In this document: piece by piece, positions 25,295-34,274 of the stretch
How the letters are laid out: each line of letters opens with the position of its first letter
Numbering within the stretch: position 1 is the stretch's first letter
Source of the DNA: Dehalococcoidia bacterium
Lineage (GTDB): Bacteria > Chloroflexota > Dehalococcoidia > SZUA-161
Assembly: GCA_030619685.1 (NCBI GenBank)
Contig: JAUXAX010000003.1
Span: 38,451 to 102,450, forward strand
Direction: 5' to 3'
Length of the DNA: 64,000 nt
Program-made: the position numbers and the translations under genes
The notes under the pieces: generated by a model
The model's database searches: none
Told to the model about the DNA's origin: nothing
What the model saw: only the letters and a program-made list of their open reading frames with translations

Positions 25295-26770
25295 ATGGAG
25301 TACGAAACTATCATCGGGCTGGAGGTGCATGCCCAGCTCCTGACCAAGAGCAAGATGTTCTGTAGTTGCAGCGCTGATTATGCGAGTGCCCCCCCCAATA
25401 CACATGTCTGTCCCGTGTGTCTGGGCATGCCCGGCGTATTGCCCACTATCAACCGCCAGGCAATTGACTATGCGATCATGACCGCCCTGGCGCTGAACTG
25501 CACTATCTCTGAGTCCACCAGGTTCGACCGCAAGAACTATCCCTACCCGGACCTGATGAAGGGCTATCAGATATCTCAATACGACAGCCCGCTCTCCCGT
25601 AGTGGCTGGCTTACTATTGAGGTAGATGGCGAGAGCAAGCGAGTCGGGATCACCAGGGTTCACCAGGAGGAGGACGTGGCTAAGCTCTGGCACCGCACCG
25701 ACCCCAGTGGTGAACCCTACAGCCTGGTTGATGTCAATCGCTCCGGCGTGCCCCTGATGGAGATCGTGAGCGAGCCTGACCTGCGCTCGCCGGAGGAAGC
25801 ACGGCAGTACCTGATAAAGCTGCGCAGCATTCTTCAGTACCTCGGGGTGTCCACGGGGAACATGGAGGAGGGCAGCTTTCGCTGCGATGCCAACATCAGC
25901 ATTCGCCGCGCTGGCAGCGATAAGTTTCAGGCCAAGGTCGAAGTCAAGAATATGAACAGCTTCAAGGCGGTCTACCGCGCTCTGGAGTACGAGGTGGGGC
26001 GGCAGCGTAAGATAGTTGAGGAGGGCGGGCGACTGGTGCAAGAGACCAGGGGTTGGGTGGAGGATAAGGGTGTCACCGTATCCCAGAGGAGTAAGGAGTA
26101 TGCCCATGATTATCGCTATTTCCCGGAACCCGACCTGCCGCCGCTGGTCGTGAGCCGGGAATTGGTCGAGGAGATAAGGTCACGCCTACCTGAACTCCCC
26201 GATGCCAGGCGGGATAGATTTGTGTCCCAATACGGCCTGTCCCGGTACGATGCCAACTTGCTTACCGCTTCCAGGGCGCAGGCTGACTACTTTGAAGGCT
26301 GCCTTACGTTTTTCGCCGAAGATTCAGACTTAAAGAGGAATGCCAAGACGGTTGCTAACTGGCTGTTGGGAGAGTTCGCCAGGCTGTTCAATGTCACAGG
26401 CACCGAGATCACCGACTGTAAGGTCGAGCCGCAACATCTCGTCGAGATGTTTGACCTCATCGAAAAGGGGACGCTGAGCACCAAGATGGCGAAGACGGTC
26501 TTCGAGGAGATGTTCCATAGCGGCAAGCGGGCTCCCGAGATCGTGAAGGAAAAGGGACTGACTCAGATCAGCGCCGCTCCTGAGCTTGAGGCGATAGTGG
26601 ATCGAGTACTGCTGGAGAATGCCCATGCAGTAGCCGATTACAAGCAGGGCAAGGAGCAGGCCCTGAAGTTTATGGTGGGACAGGTGATGAAGGCAACCAA
26701 GGGACAGGCCAATCCACAGGTGGTGAACGGACTGCTCAAGAGTAAATTAGGGGAGGGCCAGCGGGTATAG
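25295..26770 (+). CDS. gatB: Asp/Glu-tRNA(Asn/Gln) amidotransferase subunit B
   Basis: 491 residues from ATG 25295, where the family begins with YETIIGLEVHAQLLT. Zinc and active-site region MFCSCSADYASAPPNTHVCPVCLGMPG, then DRKNYPYPDLMKGYQISQYD, GITRVHQEEDVAKL, DVNRSGVPLMEIVSEPD and FRCDANISIR. The C-terminal GatB_Yqey domain ends FMVGQVMKATKGQANPQ. It phosphorylates and amidates misacylated tRNA with GatA and GatC, which are not in the window. Confidence 0.97.
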   Translation: MEYETIIGLEVHAQLLTKSKMFCSCSADYASAPPNTHVCPVCLGMPGVLPTINRQAIDYAIMTALALNCTISESTRFDRKNYPYPDLMKGYQISQYDSPLSRSGWLTIEVDGESKRVGITRVHQEEDVAKLWHRTDPSGEPYSLVDVNRSGVPLMEIVSEPDLRSPEEARQYLIKLRSILQYLGVSTGNMEEGSFRCDANISIRRAGSDKFQAKVEVKNMNSFKAVYRALEYEVGRQRKIVEEGGRLVQETRGWVEDKGVTVSQRSKEYAHDYRYFPEPDLPPLVVSRELVEEIRSRLPELPDARRDRFVSQYGLSRYDANLLTASRAQADYFEGCLTFFAEDSDLKRNAKTVANWLLGEFARLFNVTGTEITDCKVEPQHLVEMFDLIEKGTLSTKMAKTVFEEMFHSGKRAPEIVKEKGLTQISAAPELEAIVDRVLLENAHAVADYKQGKEQALKFMVGQVMKATKGQANPQVVNGLLKSKLGEGQRV

Positions 26771-26779
26771 CGCAGTAAT

Positions 26780-26998
26780 ATGTCACTACTTAATGTTGCT
26801 CAGATTATCATAGCTCTGATGGTGGTCGTTGTTATCCTGGCTCAGGTGCGGGGAGGGGGGTGGGGCGGCATATTTGGCGGGTCAGGTGAATCAGCGTTCA
26901 GAACCAGGCGTGGCATCGAGAGGACACTGTTCCGCTTCACCATTATTCTCGTTATAGTCTTCATCATACTTTCTATACTCAGCGTCAGGTTCAAATAG
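26780..26998 (+). CDS. secG: Preprotein translocase subunit SecG
   Basis: 72 residues with two transmembrane helices (about 3-23 and 48-68) joined by a Gly-rich loop GGGWGGIFGGSGESAFRTRRG followed by ERTLFRFT, the SecG pattern. It assists SecYEA protein export. It follows gatB by 9 bp. Confidence 0.9.
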   Translation: MSLLNVAQIIIALMVVVVILAQVRGGGWGGIFGGSGESAFRTRRGIERTLFRFTIILVIVFIILSILSVRFK

Positions 26999-27044
26999 CC
27001 TGTCACTGATATACCAGACTTCTGGCTAAGGGAGGTAGACTGCA

Positions 27045-27938
27045 GTGGGGACCTTGAAAATATGGCTTATGCAGATACGTCTTCCCTTTCTGGTGTTGAC
27101 ACCTATATCGGTGCTTGTTGGAGTGTCCGTAGTGGTTTATGAATCATATCCCATAAACGCCTCCTATCTAACCCTGGCTTTTGTGGGAGCTCTATTGGCC
27201 CATATAGCGGTCAACGTGCTCAACGAGTACTTTGACTATCAAAGCGGAGTGGACTTCAAGACAGTGAGGACGCCCTTCAGCGGCGGCAGCGGCGTGCTGG
27301 TAGAGGGACTTCTCAACCCTCGGAGCGTTTATATCTTTGGTCTAGCATGCATTGCCGCGATGATTGCCATTGGGGGATACTTCTGGTACGTCCATGGTGC
27401 TGTCATCATTCCGTTGGGGGTTATGGGCCTTGTTATTGTCTACTTTTATACCACACACATTACCAGGTCACCGCTGCTTTGCGTGATAGCTCCGGGACTC
27501 GGCTTTGGACCGCTGATGGTCATGGGCACATATTTCGCCCTGACGGGCACTTACAGTTTAGCAGCTGGCTTGGCTTCCATTGTGCCGTTTTTCCTTGTTA
27601 GCAACCTGCTTTTGCTGAACCAGTTCCCTGATGTCGAGGCCGATGCCTCAGGAGCTCGGCGGCATCTGCCAATAGTTGTCGGGAGAAAGGGAAGCTCTGA
27701 CGTCTATGCCTTGCTGCTCCTGGCTGCGTATGTGGCTCTGGTCATCTCCGTGCTGGTCGGGGTCTTACCTTACATGGCCCTCTTTGGGTTGTTGACCCTG
27801 CCGCTTGGCCTGATGGCGGCAAAAGGGGCTCGCAAGTACTACGATCAGATAGAAAACCTGATACCAGTCATGGGGCGCAACGTGTTGCTCACGCTTCTGC
27901 TCCCTCTGCTGATGGCTATCGGCATAATCATTAGTTGA
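27045..27938 (+). CDS. MenA-like UbiA-family prenyltransferase
   Basis: 297 residues, GTG start after GGGAGG. About eight membrane helices. First Asp motif NVLNEYFDYQSGVD and second motif LLLNQFPDVEADAS, both in the 1,4-dihydroxy-2-naphthoate polyprenyltransferase form. Other features: RTPFSGGSGVLVEG and GRRHLPIVVGRK-like segment. It likely attaches a polyprenyl chain to an aromatic acceptor for quinone synthesis. The acceptor cannot be decided from sequence. Confidence 0.85.
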   Translation: MGTLKIWLMQIRLPFLVLTPISVLVGVSVVVYESYPINASYLTLAFVGALLAHIAVNVLNEYFDYQSGVDFKTVRTPFSGGSGVLVEGLLNPRSVYIFGLACIAAMIAIGGYFWYVHGAVIIPLGVMGLVIVYFYTTHITRSPLLCVIAPGLGFGPLMVMGTYFALTGTYSLAAGLASIVPFFLVSNLLLLNQFPDVEADASGARRHLPIVVGRKGSSDVYALLLLAAYVALVISVLVGVLPYMALFGLLTLPLGLMAAKGARKYYDQIENLIPVMGRNVLLTLLLPLLMAIGIIIS

Positions 27939-28000
27939 AGCTTATAATGTTGCCTCAGGGGAAGATCTCCAGCTATCTCTGGACTACCCTACTCATGTGG

Positions 28001-28315
28001 TCATTCCACCACCACTGCCGTCCCGTAGGCGAGTAGCTCGGCGGCGCCAGCCATCACCATCGAGGTCACGAACCTTGTGCTTATTATGGCGTTGGCCCCC
28101 ATGCCCTCAGCCTGTTCTATCATCCTCTGGAGGGATTGCTCCCTGGATTCGGCGAGCATCTTGGTGTAATCCGTGATCTCGCCGCCGACGATGTTTCTCA
28201 ACTGGGCCATGACGTCACGTCCGAGATGTCGGGCTCTGATGGTACTTCCTCTTACCAGGCCCAATGTCTTGACGACCTGTTTCCCTTCTATCCTGTCCGT
28301 TGTCACCACGATCAT
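28001..28315 (-). CDS. YbjQ/UPF0145 family protein
   Basis: 104 residues. IVVTTDRIEGKQVVKTLGLVRGSTIRAR, GGEITDYTKMLAESREQSLQRM and MGANAIISTRF are family signatures of this small heavy-metal-binding-like pentameric protein. Function is not established. Its start overlaps the stop of the upstream membrane protein by 4 bp. Confidence 0.92.
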   Translation of the reverse strand: MIVVTTDRIEGKQVVKTLGLVRGSTIRARHLGRDVMAQLRNIVGGEITDYTKMLAESREQSLQRMIEQAEGMGANAIISTRFVTSMVMAGAAELLAYGTAVVVE

Positions 28316-28530
28316 CTCTCTACCTCCTTGAATTCCTCCTCCTTGGAAGCTTTGTAGCGTTCCCTGCCTATGGATATGAGCAACAGGAAGAAACCCATCG
28401 CGGCAGCACCACTGGCGATCTTGAGCGGCAGGGGAATAGATTCTGCAACGGCAGTGAAGATCCAGTAGAGCAAGTAGCCTACCGCAACCAGGGAACTACA
28501 TACTACCAGAAAAGCGCCCAGTACTCGCAT
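28312..28530 (-). CDS. Small two-helix membrane protein of unknown function
   Basis: 72 residues from ATG 28530, with a GAGGTGAG site just upstream; a 33-residue longer frame lacks a ribosome binding site. Two hydrophobic helices at about 3-22 and 36-54, then a charged tail ending EEEFKEVER. It is translationally coupled to ybjQ. No family recognised. Confidence 0.65.
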   Translation of the reverse strand: MRVLGAFLVVCSSLVAVGYLLYWIFTAVAESIPLPLKIASGAAAMGFFLLLISIGRERYKASKEEEFKEVER

Positions 28531-28591
28531 TTTCTCACCTCTTCCATGAGTCATTTTCCTTTCTGCTTTTGAGCCATCCGAAGTCAAACAA

Positions 28592-28644
28592 ATCCTAAAC
28601 TTGGGCCTGCAGTTTGTCAATACAATCAACGCTTGTGATAGAAT
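28592..28644. promoter_or_regulatory. Overlapping divergent promoters for the membrane protein/ybjQ pair and fmt
   Basis: Minus strand: TTGACA (28615-28620), 17 nt, TAGGAT (28592-28597). Plus strand: TAGAAT (28639-28644) with an extended TGn, and a TTGTCA 19 nt upstream (28614-28619). The two -35 boxes occupy the same bases, so the promoters should compete. Confidence 0.55.
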
Positions 28645-28667
28645 ATCAGGTGGGTGAAAGGGTAAGC

Positions 28668-29621
28668 ATGCGCGTTGTATTTATGGGGACACCCGAGTTC
28701 AGTGTACCCGCTCTGGAGCAGCTCGTCCAGAGTGAGCATGAGGTGGTTGCTGTCTATACCCAGCCGGACAAGCCGGAGGGTAGAGGGCGGGTTCTGGCTC
28801 CGTCCCCTGTGAAGAGGGCAGCGCTGGAGCATGGATTAGAGGTGCTACAGCCTGCAACATTGCGAGACCCTGCTGAGGGGGAGCGACTTGCTGCTCTCAA
28901 GCCGGATGTGATTGTCGTCGCTGCTTTTGGTCAGATCCTGCCCCAGAGCGTTCTCGATATTCCAGGTTTCCGCTGCCTCAATATCCACCCCTCCCTCCTC
29001 CCCGCCTATCGCGGCGCCTCTCCCATACCCGCTGCCATCCTCGCTGGCGACAAGGACACAGGGGTTACCATCATGCTGATGGACGCTGGAATGGACACCG
29101 GGCCAATACTCTCACAGTTCGTGGTTGAGATCGTGCCTGAGGATACCACTGCGTCTCTCACCATCAAGCTGGCCCGGGCTGGCGCCCGGCTGCTGGCGGA
29201 AACGCTGCCTCTATGGTTCGACCGGTGTCTGACGCCGCAGCCTCAAGATGAGAGCAGGGCCAGTTATACTACTCCTATCACCAAGGAAGACGGCGCGATT
29301 GACTGGCGATTGTCAGCCAACGAGATCTGGCGCCGAGTGCGTGCTTTCTATCCCTGGCCAGGGTGCTATACTCGGTGGCAGGGGAGGTTGCTCAGGATAC
29401 ATGGAGCTGTTGCTTTACATAAGAAAGGGGGTATGGTGCCGGGGCGGGTGATAGCTTTAGCATCCGGGCAACCTGCTGCGGTCGGGGTTGAGACTGGCGA
29501 TGGTATTCTGGGGCTGTTAAGCGTTCAACTCGAGGGAAAACGCGCTATGCCTGCGGCTGAGTTCTTGCGTGGACAGAGGGGTTTTGTAAGAGACGTGCTG
29601 GGCAGCGAAACGGAGTCCTGA
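28668..29621 (+). CDS. fmt: Methionyl-tRNA formyltransferase
   Basis: 317 residues from ATG 28668, where the conserved MRVVFMGTPEFSVPALE begins; GAAAGGG precedes it. VYTQPDKPEGRG, the active-site FRCLNIHPSLLPAYRGASPI (Asn-His), DTGVTIMLMDAGMDTGPI and IDWRLSANEIWRRVRAFYPWPG are typical. It formylates initiator Met-tRNA using 10-formyl-tetrahydrofolate. Confidence 0.96.
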   Translation: MRVVFMGTPEFSVPALEQLVQSEHEVVAVYTQPDKPEGRGRVLAPSPVKRAALEHGLEVLQPATLRDPAEGERLAALKPDVIVVAAFGQILPQSVLDIPGFRCLNIHPSLLPAYRGASPIPAAILAGDKDTGVTIMLMDAGMDTGPILSQFVVEIVPEDTTASLTIKLARAGARLLAETLPLWFDRCLTPQPQDESRASYTTPITKEDGAIDWRLSANEIWRRVRAFYPWPGCYTRWQGRLLRIHGAVALHKKGGMVPGRVIALASGQPAAVGVETGDGILGLLSVQLEGKRAMPAAEFLRGQRGFVRDVLGSETES

Positions 29622-29635
29622 ACTGTTAGCCTCTA

Positions 29636-30316
29636 TTACTCTGCAGCCTCTTCCGTAGGCTCGGGCGCTTCTACCTTCTCCTCCTCGACCTCCGCCGCGA
29701 CTTCGGCCTCGGCAAAAGCTTCTGCCGCCGCAACTTCCTCGGCTATTTCAACCTCGACGCGACTGCGGGCGATCTGTATGATCGCTTGGTCTGGATCGGC
29801 CAAGATGGCGATACCCTCGTCGGCACGGAGGTCTTTTACATGCACTGCCTGGTCGATCTCCTCCAACACCGATAGGTCCACTTTGATATTGTGAGGCATA
29901 TCGGTGGGCAGGCATTCAACCTCAAGGGAACTCATATTTTGCACCAGTATCCCCCCCCGATCTTTTATGGCCGGTGCCTCGCCGACGAACAACAGCGGTA
30001 CTTCGACCTTTATCTTCTCCTCCATCTTCACCTGGTAGAGGCCGACGTGGAGAAGCTCGCCACTCAGGGGTTCCCGCTGGACGTCCCGAACGACGACCAT
30101 CTTGGGATGTTTTGTGCCGTCAAGCTTCAGCGCGATGAGGCTGCTCTTACCAGCCTGGGCCAGGGCATGTTTGAGTTGGGAGGTCTCGATCTGGAGGGCA
30201 GTGGATTTAACATTGTGCCCATAGAGGTTAGCAGGCATGAGCCCTCGGCGTCGCAGAAACCTGACCTTCTTGCCCAGTATGTCCCGGCTGGCGGCTGACA
30301 GTTCTATCTGATTCAT
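29636..30316 (-). CDS. rplY: Ribosomal protein L25 (TL5/CTC form)
   Basis: 226 residues from ATG 30316, which has GCGGAG upstream; a longer start adds 20 unconserved residues. The 5S rRNA-binding domain shows LRRRGLMPANLYG, then HPKMVVVRDVQREPL. The C-terminal domain has VEVPLLFVGEAPAIKDRGG and VECLPTDMPHNIKVDLS. The last 40 residues are an Ala/Glu/Val-rich acidic tail. Confidence 0.96.
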   Translation of the reverse strand: MNQIELSAASRDILGKKVRFLRRRGLMPANLYGHNVKSTALQIETSQLKHALAQAGKSSLIALKLDGTKHPKMVVVRDVQREPLSGELLHVGLYQVKMEEKIKVEVPLLFVGEAPAIKDRGGILVQNMSSLEVECLPTDMPHNIKVDLSVLEEIDQAVHVKDLRADEGIAILADPDQAIIQIARSRVEVEIAEEVAAAEAFAEAEVAAEVEEEKVEAPEPTEEAAE

Positions 30317-30467
30317 TTCTCCGCAGGCACTAAATATAACAAGATTCGGAAGCAAAAGCAAGCCTCGCGTTTGCATGGAATCCCTCTCCCTCGATTAACA
30401 ACATTCAGCGATCAGATAGCACAATGCCCTGAAAACTGATAGCTGACGGCTGAACGCTTGCCGGTAG

Positions 30468-30510
30468 CGTCGTGACTCCTGTCACGACGAAGGATTCTCC
30501 GGTGGCAACG
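30468..30510 (+). repeat. Dispersed repeat A, copy 3 (second hairpin half lost)
   Basis: Hairpin 1 is intact at 30468-30489 (CGTCGTGAC / GTCACGACG, loop TCCT). Of hairpin 2 only the right arm GGTGGCAACG (30501-30510) remains. Flanks GCTTGCCGGTAG (left) and GATTTCGTGCTTCGG (right) match copy 1, so the unit covers about 30431-30562 between rplY and queA. Confidence 0.88.
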
Positions 30511-30571
30511 CTACGCTTGCTCAGCCCCGAAGGGGATTTCGTGCTTCGGGTTTGGCAATTTTCTCATTTGC

Positions 30572-30601
30572 TCGACAGCGGTGAGCCGATTTGCTTATAA
30601 T
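30572..30601 (+). promoter_or_regulatory. Promoter of queA
   Basis: TCGACA (30572-30577), 18-nt spacer, TATAAT (30596-30601). The expected start point (30607-30610) coincides with the queA ATG at 30609, implying a leaderless message. Confidence 0.6.
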
Positions 30602-30608
30602 CTTTAAC

Positions 30609-31631
30609 ATGATGAAAACGGGTGATTTCGATTACCATCTGCCGCCAGAGTTCATTGCCCAGACTGCGGCCGAGCCTCGCGATCACTCCCGGCTCATGGT
30701 TCTCTCTCGCTGGGATGGAGCAGTAGCGCATCGCCATTTCTATGAGTTGGGCGATTACCTTCAGCCTGGTGATGTCGTGGTGTGCAACGACAGCCGTGTG
30801 ATCCCGGCGCGGCTCTTGGGAAGCAAGGTTGGCAGTGGGACGAAAGTAGAGCTTCTTCTTCTGAGGCGTCTAGATCGAGGCGTTTGGGAGACGCTGGTCA
30901 GGCCGGGACGTAGGCTCAAAGCGGGGGCGAGGATTGGAGTAGGTACTGGGCCCGTTATTCAGGCGGAGGTGATGGCAAAGACGGGGAGCGGCACCGCTGT
31001 CGTCAGCTTCTCTGACGAGGAGACGCTGGAGAGATTAGGGGCTGTGCCTCTGCCGCCCTATATCCGTCTGCCGCTGGCCGATTCTGAAAGGTACCAGACA
31101 GTCTATGCCCAGGAGAAGGGCAGCGTGGCTGCCCCCACGGCGGGGCTTCACTTCACCCTTGAACTCATGAGCCGTCTGCGGGAAAGTGGGGTTAGCTTTG
31201 TCTTTGTCACCCTGCATCTGGCGTTGGATTCCTTCAGACCAGTGCGGGTGGATAACCCGCTGGAGCACGTCATACACCGGGAGTACGGCGGGATTACCCG
31301 GCAGGTAGCGGATGAGATCAACCGGGCCAGAGCAGAGGGCAGGCGTGTCATCTGCGTGGGCACCAGCACCGTCAGGTTGCTCGAGCATGTAGCCGGGGCA
31401 AACGAGGGAGGGATAGAACCTTTCGCTGGCTGGACAGACCTCTTTATCGTGCCCGGCCACCGCTTTCAGGTGGTCGATGCCCTAATCACTAACTTCCACC
31501 TGCCCCGCTCCACCCTGCTGATGCTGGTGTCCGCATTCGCGGGCAGGGAGCGCATTCTTCAGGCTTACCAAGAGGCAATCAGGCTTGGCTACCGCTTCTA
31601 TAGCTTCGGCGATGCCATGCTGATTATCTGA
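30609..31631 (+). CDS. queA: tRNA preQ1(34) S-adenosylmethionine ribosyltransferase-isomerase
   Basis: 340 residues from ATG 30609 (ATGATG; 30612 also possible). Motifs: FDYHLPPEFIAQTAAEPRDHSRLMVL, VCNDSRVIPARL, GSVAAPTAGLHFT, VTLHLALDSFRPV and FIVPGHRFQVVDALITNFHLPRSTLLMLVSAFAG. It transfers and isomerises ribose from SAM onto preQ1-tRNA to give epoxyqueuosine. Last clear core gene before the accessory part of the window. Confidence 0.97.
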   Translation: MMKTGDFDYHLPPEFIAQTAAEPRDHSRLMVLSRWDGAVAHRHFYELGDYLQPGDVVVCNDSRVIPARLLGSKVGSGTKVELLLLRRLDRGVWETLVRPGRRLKAGARIGVGTGPVIQAEVMAKTGSGTAVVSFSDEETLERLGAVPLPPYIRLPLADSERYQTVYAQEKGSVAAPTAGLHFTLELMSRLRESGVSFVFVTLHLALDSFRPVRVDNPLEHVIHREYGGITRQVADEINRARAEGRRVICVGTSTVRLLEHVAGANEGGIEPFAGWTDLFIVPGHRFQVVDALITNFHLPRSTLLMLVSAFAGRERILQAYQEAIRLGYRFYSFGDAMLII

Positions 31632-31802
31632 GGGGAAAGTCTGGAGGTGCCAGTGAAGGGATGTACATTGCAGACAATACGCACAACCTTGCCGTCGTCC
31701 GACGGATAAACCTTGATGCCCAGCTTGGCGATCAAGTCCTGCTTCTCAGCAAAGCTGGCAGTGTCAAGATTGGTGTCGGCGTAGGTGTTGGTGTACGGTC
31801 CT

Positions 31803-32171
31803 CTAGGAAGATATGTCTTCTTGCCCCAGAGCGGACAGAAGCGAATCTAGGGCTTGCTCCACGCCCATTGCTTTTCGTCTTGCGGCTCCATATAGGTGTT
31901 TCATGACTTCATATGATTCCACTAGGTCTTCGGCTAAGTCCACGTCTGATACCTCTTCAATCTTCAGCCCACGAGAGTTGAAAATAGTGAGCACGTAATC
32001 TTCGCTTGCTCGTACGTGCCCGTCCGGTGTCTCCGTCGACAGACGGATGGTATACTCCGGAAAGGCAGTTTGAAAAACGCCTTCGATCTCTGTCTCTTCC
32101 CATTCCACGCCACCATCGCCAGTTCTCCGGTAGAGTTTCTGCACAAGGTATACCATTTGAGGATAGCTCAT
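31803..32171 (-). CDS. Hypothetical protein
   Basis: 122 residues. The first 80 look like a compact alpha/beta domain (MVYLVQKLYRRTGD, EIEGVFQTAFPEYTIRLSTE), then a helical end (AEDLVESYEVMKHLYGAARRKAMG). Coding quality is supported by a coherent amphipathic pattern, but no family is recognised and no strong ribosome binding site is visible. It is the first gene beyond the core block. Confidence 0.55.
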   Translation of the reverse strand: MSYPQMVYLVQKLYRRTGDGGVEWEETEIEGVFQTAFPEYTIRLSTETPDGHVRASEDYVLTIFNSRGLKIEEVSDVDLAEDLVESYEVMKHLYGAARRKAMGVEQALDSLLSALGQEDISS

Positions 32172-32521
32172 GTTAACAACTTCCTATCTCGTCTTTAATT
32201 CTGCCATTCCTCTCTTTGAGGCTGTCGTTCACTGTGGATAGATGTTTCTGGGTTTACGTACGTTGGGTGAATGCCCACCAGCCATGGGGGTCTGTCAAGC
32301 AAACTCTTGGCACAACCATAAAAGAAGAGCACCCTGAAGGTTCCGGGGGGTTAATTATGCTCACCGTGCCATTAGCTTCGATCCCGTGCGCCTATCAGGT
32401 CTGCTTCCGTAGATATTGTACCATTTCATGCTACCCCATGTCACTAGGTGGATTACCAGATTAGTGAAACATTAAAATGAGGCCATCATACTTCTCTCAG
32501 GGCCCGATTCTAGCTTCAAGA

Positions 32522-32597
32522 TGGTGGGCGACGCAGGACTCCAACTTGCAACCTTCTGTGTGTAGATCCGCTGCACTTCAACACCGAGTCCTTCAAG
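32522..32597 (-). pseudogene. Decayed tRNA-like sequence
   Basis: Read on the minus strand the 3' part has tRNA form: T-arm GCAAG-TTGGAGT-CCTGC (loop normally TTCGAxT, one stem mismatch), acceptor strand GTCGCCC, discriminator A and an encoded CCA ending at 32522. The anticodon arm region (about 32555-32571) no longer pairs; if aligned simply, the anticodon position reads TAC (Val). The 5' half is barely recognisable, with no matching GGGCGAC acceptor strand. It is most likely a tRNA remnant, perhaps an old attachment site. The surrounding 32172-32945 gap otherwise holds only repeat C copy 1. Confidence 0.5.
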
Positions 32598-32648
32598 AGC
32601 GTCCACAGCTGAAGCCGGAATGCCTCGTGGACATTCAGCCCAGATTCC

Positions 32649-32750
32649 TGCCACCACCCCCGACCGACCCGGCATGTGTCCCAAAAGAGGAACGCCGGCT
32701 CGCCACTTTTTTGGAGGCTTTGACCAAGAGGCCTGCCTCTCTGCCTACGC
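32649..32750 (+). repeat. Dispersed repeat C, copy 1
   Basis: Shares with copies at 38.3 and 52.9 kb the order CCACCcCC, GTGTCCCAAAAGAGGAAC, then TTTGACCAAGAGG and TGCCTC. In this copy the bases where a -10 box lies in the other copies read CCTACG, so the promoter seen there is not kept. Confidence 0.8.
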
Positions 32751-32945
32751 CGATAAACAGCGACTCGCAGTTGTCACGCTCAATATCGCGGCCTCGAACC
32801 GCATCGGAATCGCTGATACTTCTTAATTAGACTAGACAAGACGTGCACTATATGTTAATGTCGAGCCCTCAAGAACAAGTACCACATAGAGCAGATGAAA
32901 TGTCACGGATCTGGATGATAGGGACAGAAGGGAGGAGCGCTTATC

Positions 32946-34274
32946 ATGAAAGTTGAAAGAGGCACTGATCAACAACGTAACGAGGCCAAGAAAGGCTGCG
33001 AGTTCATTGATGGACTATGTCAACGGTTCCCGGACATTCCCCGCAGCATCGTTATCAAGACAGATGTTCTTCGCAACGGCACTCGTTTCACGCCACTTCT
33101 ATATGAACTCGGTCAGCAGAGTTTCCCGCATTTCCTGATCTGGAACCCAGACCACCTGTGGAACCCAGACCTCAAGGACATAGAGAAGGGACAGATTATT
33201 GCTACACCCTGGAAGTTCGACATGCTAGATGGAACCCCGGTTGTCATCCGTTTCGATCAGGATAGCCCCTATGAGATCACACGGCAGGAAGACGGACGTC
33301 TGTTCCTAGAAAGGGATGGCGAGCTAATTGAGGAGGTGAGTTTCGAGCCTGCAACGGAATGGCTCTATAAAACCACGTCCAGCGGCACACTCATGACCTC
33401 TGTTTTCATGTCCTGGTCCCGACTGGGGCTACTCGGTTGTGCACTGCGTTACTGCGAGTACACCAAGACCGGCGATCAGTGCGTATACTGTTGCCTTGAT
33501 TCAGAGGTTGAGCAGTTTAAGGATCGCGGGTTCGACTACACAATGTCCATCAAACCCGAGGATGCCGCCGAAACCTACAGGGCTGCTCAGGAGGAGGTGG
33601 GCTCTATCAAGGAGGTTTCCATGACGGGCGGGAGCCTGCACAACACGACCAAGGAGATGGAGAAGTACGTCGCCATCTTTCGCGCCCTTGACACAGTACG
33701 GAAGGAGATGGGCGAGCCCACCTGGTTTGATGCGTGCGTGACCGCTCCGCCAAACATACCCTTACTACAAGAGCTGCGGAAGGCTGGCATGGATAGCATT
33801 GCCCCAAACATGGATTGCTGGGAAGAGTCGTTGTGGCCAGAGATCCTACCCGGGAAGCACAAATATGTTGGCAGGAATTACTGGATCGAGTCCCTCACAA
33901 AATGCCTGGAGGTCTTTGGAAAAGGCAATGTAGGTAGTGTATTTGTTGTGGGACCCGAGATGGCAGCCTCCAGCGGGTTCAAGAGGGAGGAGGATGGGAT
34001 AGCCTCATGGACGAGATGCTTTGAGTGGCTTCTGGAGAGAGACATCATACCCACCACGAGCCAATGGCAGACAGAGGTTGGCTCTCCTTGGAGCGACCGG
34101 GTGCCTCCATCCACAGACTATTTCCTCGCCGTGGGACGCACATTACACCAGCTTATGGAGAGCACAGGGACGTACAAAGTCATGCATCATTACTACTACA
34201 AGGACTCTGCGTGGAGCACGGATATAGACTTCCGCCGCTTGGTAGGCGGTTGCCGCTGTGAGAACTGCCGATAA
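32946..34274 (+). CDS. Radical SAM-like protein with an atypical cysteine motif
   Basis: 442 residues, start with GGGAGGAG upstream. The central region has CALRYCEYTKTGDQCVYCCLD (residues about 164-184), a cysteine cluster that could be read as Cx8Cx2C rather than the standard Cx3Cx2C. It is followed by radical-SAM-like barrel elements: EVSMTGGSLHN (the GGE-like motif), TAPPNIPLLQELRKAGMDSIAPNMDCWEESLW and VVGPEMAASSG. A second Cys group GGCRCENCR closes the C-terminus and could bind another cluster. The substrate is unknown. It stands alone between repeat-filled gaps. Confidence 0.7.
   Translation: MKVERGTDQQRNEAKKGCEFIDGLCQRFPDIPRSIVIKTDVLRNGTRFTPLLYELGQQSFPHFLIWNPDHLWNPDLKDIEKGQIIATPWKFDMLDGTPVVIRFDQDSPYEITRQEDGRLFLERDGELIEEVSFEPATEWLYKTTSSGTLMTSVFMSWSRLGLLGCALRYCEYTKTGDQCVYCCLDSEVEQFKDRGFDYTMSIKPEDAAETYRAAQEEVGSIKEVSMTGGSLHNTTKEMEKYVAIFRALDTVRKEMGEPTWFDACVTAPPNIPLLQELRKAGMDSIAPNMDCWEESLWPEILPGKHKYVGRNYWIESLTKCLEVFGKGNVGSVFVVGPEMAASSGFKREEDGIASWTRCFEWLLERDIIPTTSQWQTEVGSPWSDRVPPSTDYFLAVGRTLHQLMESTGTYKVMHHYYYKDSAWSTDIDFRRLVGGCRCENCR

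Noticed and set aside
16520..31631. One queuosine operon linking tgt and queA
   Set aside because: The two genes are 13 kb apart with intervening minus-strand operons, so they cannot be co-transcribed.
31661..31906. Short frame beginning MYIADNTHNLAVVRR, resembling one NHL-repeat blade
   Set aside because: Only one blade-like stretch, no ribosome binding site, and it degenerates at once into a low-complexity GVGVGVG run; at best a remnant.
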